From positions 87,970 through 151,969 of the forward strand of contig DATAWK010000036.1 in assembly GCA_036267255.1 (NCBI GenBank): a stretch of DNA of 64,000 nt. The letters are read 5' to 3'. The notes beneath the pieces are model-generated. The model was not told where the DNA came from. It worked only from the letters and a program-made list of their open reading frames with translations, and searched no databases. This stretch comes from DATAWK01 sp036267255 (GTDB lineage: Bacteria > Acidobacteriota > Terriglobia > Terriglobales > Acidobacteriaceae). Below, piece by piece: positions 59,610-64,000 of the stretch (its first letter is position 1; each line of letters begins with the position of its first letter). The translations under genes and the position numbers were made by a program.

Positions 59610-60140
59610 TTACTTGGCGGCCTTCTTGGTCTTCGCCTTTTTCGCAGCCGTCTTTTTGGCTGCCGTTTTCGTCACGGCCTTCTTCTTGGCCGCTGCTTTC
59701 GTTGCCGAAGCTTTCTTGTCCAAACGCTTGGCCTCAACCGTCGCATCGTCGCCCACCGTCGTTGCCAGCGCAGCGCGCTTGCGCTCCGCCACGGCCACCA
59801 CAATGTGCGCCATGCGCCGCTGATACCGGAACGCACGGCCCATCGGCGCCGGGCGAATCCGCTTCATGCGCGGCCCATCGTTAGCCACTGCCTGCTTCAC
59901 ATACAGGTTGTCGATGTCGACATCGAGATCCCGTTCCTGGCTCAGATAGTTTGCATTCTCCAGTGCCGAACGCAGCACCTTCTCCACCAGCGGAGCAATC
60001 CGCTTCTTGGTGAATGCCATCGTGTGCAGGGCATCTTCCACGCGCCGACCCTTGATCAGGTCCAGCACCAGCTTCGCCTTCTGCGGCGATACTCGCTGGA
60101 AGCGCGCTTCTGCCCGAAATTCCTGTGTCTCAAATTGCAT
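59610..60140 (-). CDS. rplV: 50S ribosomal protein L22 with basic tail
   Basis: 176 residues. L22 core (1-115): FRAEARFQRVSPQKAKLVLDLIKGRRVEDALHTMAFTKKRIAPLVEKVLRSALENANYL and RIRPAPMGRAFRYQRRMAHIVVAVAERK. The remaining about 60 residues are Ala/Lys/Thr-rich (SATKAAAKKKAVTKTAAKK TAAKKAKTKKAAK region), like the L29 tail. The L22 beta-hairpin lines the exit tunnel and is intact. Confidence 0.96.
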   Translation of the reverse strand: MQFETQEFRAEARFQRVSPQKAKLVLDLIKGRRVEDALHTMAFTKKRIAPLVEKVLRSALENANYLSQERDLDVDIDNLYVKQAVANDGPRMKRIRPAPMGRAFRYQRRMAHIVVAVAERKRAALATTVGDDATVEAKRLDKKASATKAAAKKKAVTKTAAKKTAAKKAKTKKAAK

Positions 60141-60165
60141 CGTCCGCTATGCCTTTCAGAGCCAT

Positions 60166-60450
60166 CTACTTCGGTTTGGCAGATGTCTCTGCCTTGGCCG
60201 AGTGTCCCTTGAACGTACGCGTGGCCGCAAACTCGCCGAGCTTGTGCCCCACCATGTTTTCCGTTACGTACACGGGAATGAACTTTCTTCCGTTGTGTAC
60301 AGCAATCGTATGTCCCACCATGTCCGGGTGGATTGTGGACCGCCGCGACCAGGTGCGCAGCACCTTCTTGTCGTTCGCCTTGTTCATCGTGTCGATCTTC
60401 ACCATCAGGTGCGTGTCGATGAACGGTCCCTTTTTTGTCGAACGTGCCAT
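60166..60450 (-). CDS. rpsS: 30S ribosomal protein S19
   Basis: 94 residues: MARSTKKGPFIDTHLMVKID, TWSRRSTIHPDMVGHTIAVHNGRKFIPVYVTENMVGHKLGEFAATRTFKGHS. Contacts the 23S head bridge. Between rplB and rplV as expected. Confidence 0.98.
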   Translation of the reverse strand: MARSTKKGPFIDTHLMVKIDTMNKANDKKVLRTWSRRSTIHPDMVGHTIAVHNGRKFIPVYVTENMVGHKLGEFAATRTFKGHSAKAETSAKPK

Positions 60451-60490
60451 GCTTCCTCCGTTACCTCTGTACCACTACGTGCTGCGGCGC

Positions 60491-61315
<825 letters not shown>

Positions 61316-61435
61316 CGGTTACTCTCTTTGCGGTCAGGCTGTAAAGCTGCCCAACCCTCCGTTTCAAATCTCTTCCAACCCAATTCCGGAACGCTTCCTC
61401 TCCGGAACTCCATGCCCGGGACTTCAGGTCCGGGA

Positions 61436-61732
61436 CTACAGGCTGTTAATGTATTCCGGCATCTTCTCGCCGGCCTTCAGGCGAACGTATGCCTTCTTCC
61501 AGTCGGAACGGTATCCGGTGAAGCGACCCCGGCGGCGTTCCTTGCCGACGAAGTTGGCCGTCCGTACAGCATGGACCTTCACCTTGAACAGCAGCTCCAC
61601 TGCCTGCTTCACTTCGGTCTTGGTTGCACCGCTGGCCACTTCAAACACCAGCGTGCCTTCGGTCTCTTTTACGCCCATCCCTTTTTCGGTAATCAACGGG
61701 CGGCGAATTACGGTATAGATCTCCGTGGACAT
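61436..61732 (-). CDS. rplW: 50S ribosomal protein L23
   Basis: 98 residues: YTVIRRPLITEKGMGVKETEGTLVFEVASGATKTEVKQAVELLFKVKVHAVRTANFVGKERRRGRFTGYRSDWKKAYVRL. It forms the exit-port docking site for SRP and trigger factor. Its first base is shared with the last base of the rplD stop. Confidence 0.97.
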   Translation of the reverse strand: MSTEIYTVIRRPLITEKGMGVKETEGTLVFEVASGATKTEVKQAVELLFKVKVHAVRTANFVGKERRRGRFTGYRSDWKKAYVRLKAGEKMPEYINSL

Positions 61733-62409
61733 CAGGCCACCTCCACCTTCTCTGCCAGCTTGCGCCGGGAGATTGTCTTCTTCAGCGTTGTCTGCAGCTG
61801 TTCCATCGCGGCACGCGAAAAGATCGCGCGCTCGTAGCGCAACAGGTCGTAAGGATGCACTTCATTGCCCAGCACCAGCTCCACGCCCGCCAGGTTGCGT
61901 GCTCCCAGCAGCAGCGACCGGCTCAGCTCCGAACCGCTCTCCACCAGCAGCGCCGTCTTCTTGGCTTCCAGCTTGTTCAGCGCCGCCCGGTATTGCTTGG
62001 TCTTCGGCTCTTTCAGCTCCAGGCTCTCGACCACCACCAGCTTGCCATCGGCCAGCTTGGCTGCCAGCGCCGCACGCAGCGCGCCCAGCTGCTTCTTGCG
62101 TGGAAACGCATACGCATACGAGCGAGGTTGCGGTCCATGCACCGTACCGCCATGCCTCCAGATCGGCGAACGCACCGAACCCACGCGGGCCCGTCCCGTT
62201 CCCTTCTGTTTCCAGAGCTTCTTGCCCGAACCGGAGACCAGCTTCTTGTTCTTGGTCGCGGCCGTTCCCTGGCGCAGTGCGGCACGATAGTGCTTCACCG
62301 ACTCCCAAAGCAGGGCCTCGTTCACCTGGTCCGGTCCGAAGACCTCATCGGCCAGCTCCAGCGAACCTACCTTCTTGCCCGTTAAATCGACGACGTCAAT
62401 CTTTGCCAT
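61732..62409 (-). CDS. rplD: 50S ribosomal protein L4
   Basis: 225 residues from ATG at 62409 (MAKIDVVDLTGKKVGSLELAD); a six-residue longer frame starts at 62427. Core GSGKKLWKQKGTGRARVGSVRSPIWRHGGTVHGPQPRSYAYAFPRKKQLGALRAAL includes the tunnel loop. In E. coli L4 represses the S10 operon; the leader for that is upstream of rpsJ and not clearly visible here. Confidence 0.97.
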   Translation of the reverse strand: MAKIDVVDLTGKKVGSLELADEVFGPDQVNEALLWESVKHYRAALRQGTAATKNKKLVSGSGKKLWKQKGTGRARVGSVRSPIWRHGGTVHGPQPRSYAYAFPRKKQLGALRAALAAKLADGKLVVVESLELKEPKTKQYRAALNKLEAKKTALLVESGSELSRSLLLGARNLAGVELVLGNEVHPYDLLRYERAIFSRAAMEQLQTTLKKTISRRKLAEKVEVA

Positions 62410-62491
62410 TGCTCTACTCTCAATCATCCTGCCTGCATCCAGCCCCGCATCCGTTTCCCGATGCAGCTCCAGGAAGGCTCTGCTTCCGTAT

Positions 62492-63274
62492 TTACTTTTT
62501 CTTGCTCGCTGAAGCCTTCTTCGAAGCCTTCAGCGGATCGACCGTGCTCGAACCGGCAAATCCACGACGCTCGCGCGGTGGCCGCTTCGCTTTGCTGATC
62601 ACGACATACCCATTCTTCGGGCCCGGGACCGCGCCTTCGACCATCAGCAGGTTCTCTTCCAGATCAATCCCGCGAATGCGCAGATTCCGCACCGTCACCC
62701 GATCCACGCCCATGTGTCCCGGCATGCGCTGGCCCGGAAACACACGCGACGGAAACGAAGAAGCGCCGATCGAACCCTGCACCTGGAACATATGTCCGTG
62801 CGACTTGGGACCGCCGCCAAAACCATGCCGCCGCACCACACCGGCAAAGCCGCGTCCCTTGCTCGTCCCCACAACATCGACAAACTTTGAATCTGCGAAC
62901 AGGTCCACCAGAACTTTGTCGCCCGCCTTCACGCCCTTGCTCGCCTGGCCATTGCCTGCCTGGCCATTCTCTGTCTGGCCGGCTTCCCCCTCGCCTGCAG
63001 GAGCCGTTACCTCAATCGCCACCTCGCGCACAAAACGCACGGGAGGAACATTGCTCTTGGCAAAGTGACCCGCCATCGCCTTGTTGACCTTGGAGCTCTT
63101 CACGAACTCAACCAGGCCAATCTGCGCCGCGTCGTAGCCGTCTTTTCCTGCCGTCTTCAACTGCGTCACCACGCACGGGCCCGCCTGCAGCACCGTAATC
63201 GGATGCACATCTCCCTTTTCATCGAAGACCTGCGTCATGCCGATTTTCTTGCCGATAATTCCTGTCAGTGCCAT
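62492..63274 (-). CDS. rplC: 50S ribosomal protein L3 with repeat-encoded insert
   Basis: 260 residues, about 50 more than typical. Core GIIGKKIGMTQVFDEKGDVHPITVLQAGPCVVTQ, DVVGTSKGRGFAGVVRRHGFGGGPKSHG and RVFPGQRMPGHMGVDRVTVRNLRI. Residues about 91-116 are an insert rich in Gly/Gln/Asn/Glu (GEGEAGQTENGQAGNGQASKG), encoded by three 15-bp degenerate DNA repeats. A Lys/Ser/Ala tail closes the protein. Confidence 0.97.
   Translation of the reverse strand: MALTGIIGKKIGMTQVFDEKGDVHPITVLQAGPCVVTQLKTAGKDGYDAAQIGLVEFVKSSKVNKAMAGHFAKSNVPPVRFVREVAIEVTAPAGEGEAGQTENGQAGNGQASKGVKAGDKVLVDLFADSKFVDVVGTSKGRGFAGVVRRHGFGGGPKSHGHMFQVQGSIGASSFPSRVFPGQRMPGHMGVDRVTVRNLRIRGIDLEENLLMVEGAVPGPKNGYVVISKAKRPPRERRGFAGSSTVDPLKASKKASASKKK
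62943..62987. repeat. 3 x 15-bp degenerate repeat inside rplC
   Basis: On the plus strand GCCTGGCCATTGCCT, GCCTGGCCATTCTCT and GTCTGGCCGGCTTCC lie in direct succession, in the region encoding the Gly/Gln-rich L3 insert. The unit is a multiple of three, as in the nrnA repeats. Confidence 0.8.
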
Positions 63275-63358
63275 ATCTTCCTCTCCTCATCATGCGCGGA
63301 TTTCCTCTGCGCACTGCCGGTTCTTTTCCGTTGCCTGGACGGCCAGTCCCGGCCAGTC

Positions 63359-63676
63359 CTACTTCTCGAAGGCCTTGATCTCGACGTCGACTCCGGCTGG
63401 AAGATCCAGCTTCATCAACGCATCGACCGTCTGCTGTGTCGGCTCCAGAATGTCGATCAGCCGCTTGTGCGTGCGAATCTCAAATGCCTCGCGCGACTTC
63501 TTGTCGACGTGGGGCGAACGCAGCACGCAATACTTGTTCTTGATCGTCGGCAACGGAATCGGTCCGGCAACCTGCGCCCCGGTACGCTTGGCCGTCTCGA
63601 CAATCTCACCCGTCGAGGTGTCCAGCACGCGGTAGTCATACGCCTTCAGGCGAATACGAATTCTCTGTCCAATCAT
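63359..63676 (-). CDS. rpsJ: 30S ribosomal protein S10 (NusE)
   Basis: 105 residues: MIGQRIRIRLKAYDYRVLDTSTGEIVETAKRTGAQVAGPIPLPTIKNKYCVLRSPHVDKKSREAFEIRTHKRLIDILEPTQQTVDALMKLDLPAGVDVEIK. S10 also acts with NusB in antitermination. First r-protein gene after tuf. Confidence 0.98.
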   Translation of the reverse strand: MIGQRIRIRLKAYDYRVLDTSTGEIVETAKRTGAQVAGPIPLPTIKNKYCVLRSPHVDKKSREAFEIRTHKRLIDILEPTQQTVDALMKLDLPAGVDVEIKAFEK

Positions 63677-63756
63677 CTGATTTCTCTCCCGCAGCGCAGC
63701 CGGTTTCTCCGTGCTGCGGTATTTTTTTATTGTTCGATTGTTCGATAAACTGCTTT

Positions 63757-64000
63757 TTACTTCAAAATCTCGGCAATAGCGCCGGCGCCGACGGTGCGTC
63801 CGCCTTCGCGAATAGCAAACCGCAGGCCTTTTTCCATCGCCACCGGGGTAATCAGTTCAATCTCCAGCGCCACATTGTCGCCCGGCATCACCATCTCCGT
63901 GCCTTCCGGCAGCTTCGCCACGCCCGTCACATCCGTCGTCCGAAAATAAAACTGCGGCCGGTAGCCATTGAAGAACGGCGTATGCCGCCCACCCTCTTCC
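63757..64000 (-). CDS. tuf: Elongation factor Tu, C-terminal end only (runs off window)
   Basis: The last 80 codons of a frame open to the window edge. The translation reads GRHTPFFNGYRPQFYFRTTD, VTGVAKLPEGTEMVMPGDNV, ALEIELITPVAMEKGLRFAI and REGGRTVGAGAIAEILK then TAA: domain III of EF-Tu. The 5' part lies outside. Its position before rpsJ follows the common str-S10 order. Confidence 0.97.
   Translation of the reverse strand, partial: EEGGRHTPFFNGYRPQFYFRTTDVTGVAKLPEGTEMVMPGDNVALEIELITPVAMEKGLRFAIREGGRTVGAGAIAEILK

Overview
The window looks like a chromosomal segment of a GC-rich acidobacterium of the Acidobacteriaceae/Terriglobia type (genus not resolvable by eye). The basis is indirect. 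There are secreted proteins with choice-of-anchor/MBG/Ig-like architecture and hydrophobic segments next to a GC-type lipobox, a jelly-roll/7TM/SpoIIE phosphatase, a DUF6677-like membrane protein, PadR plus HAAS-type membrane protein pairs, and a complete S10-spc-alpha ribosomal cluster. No rRNA, tRNA, insertion sequence, prophage or CRISPR array was seen.

Layout. (1) 0.2-6.3 kb, plus strand: a metal-efflux operon made of a small His/Cys protein, a CzcC-like outer-membrane factor, a CzcB-like adaptor and a CzcA-type RND pump. (2) 6.3-12.6 kb, minus strand: a large secreted beta-helix/MBG protein, an orphan lipoprotein and a 7TM-SpoIIE phosphatase. (3) 12.7-19.6 kb: ylxP-rbfA-nrnA, a GT39 glycosyltransferase and a GNAT protein on plus; two small membrane proteins and an M24 peptidase on minus. 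(4) 19.7-25.4 kb, minus strand: rimP-nusA-infB, preceded by a promoter and a leader terminator hairpin. (5) 25.4-30.0 kb: a TPR/retropepsin-like protein, an adhesin-like exported protein, a CDF-like membrane protein and a PadR/HAAS pair. (6) 30.1-36.5 kb: guaB-vanZ, a CocE/NonD hydrolase, and a TetR gene with a perfect double-palindromic operator, translationally coupled to an Lnt-like membrane nitrilase. (7) 36.5-40.8 kb: a putative outer-membrane protein with a His/Met/Cys-rich partner, plus secreted proteins. (8) 40.9-45.8 kb: a structured attenuator leader followed by metY-metX (homocysteine synthesis by direct sulfhydrylation), an NAD(P)-binding protein and an orphan QW-motif protein. (9) 45.8-64.0 kb, minus strand: the complete tuf-rpsJ ... 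rpoA-rplQ cluster including secY, adk, map, infA and the short rpmJ, closed by a strong terminator.

The most interesting signal is the metY leader. Three sets of helices readable by eye are arranged as antiterminator, anti-antiterminator and intrinsic terminator, yet I cannot match it to the SAM riboswitch classes I know. Other points worth a look: the nested TetR operator touching its start codon; the rimP leader attenuator; a possible 7-kb inversion that split infB from ylxP-rbfA-nrnA; stacked hairpins between rpsD and rpoA; an Lnt-like protein lacking the conserved YE pair after its catalytic Cys; and small tandem-repeat expansions inside nrnA and rplC.

Coordinates use the start codon I judge most likely, which is often not the longest open frame. 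Start choices resting on a ribosome-binding site or family length are stated in each entry.
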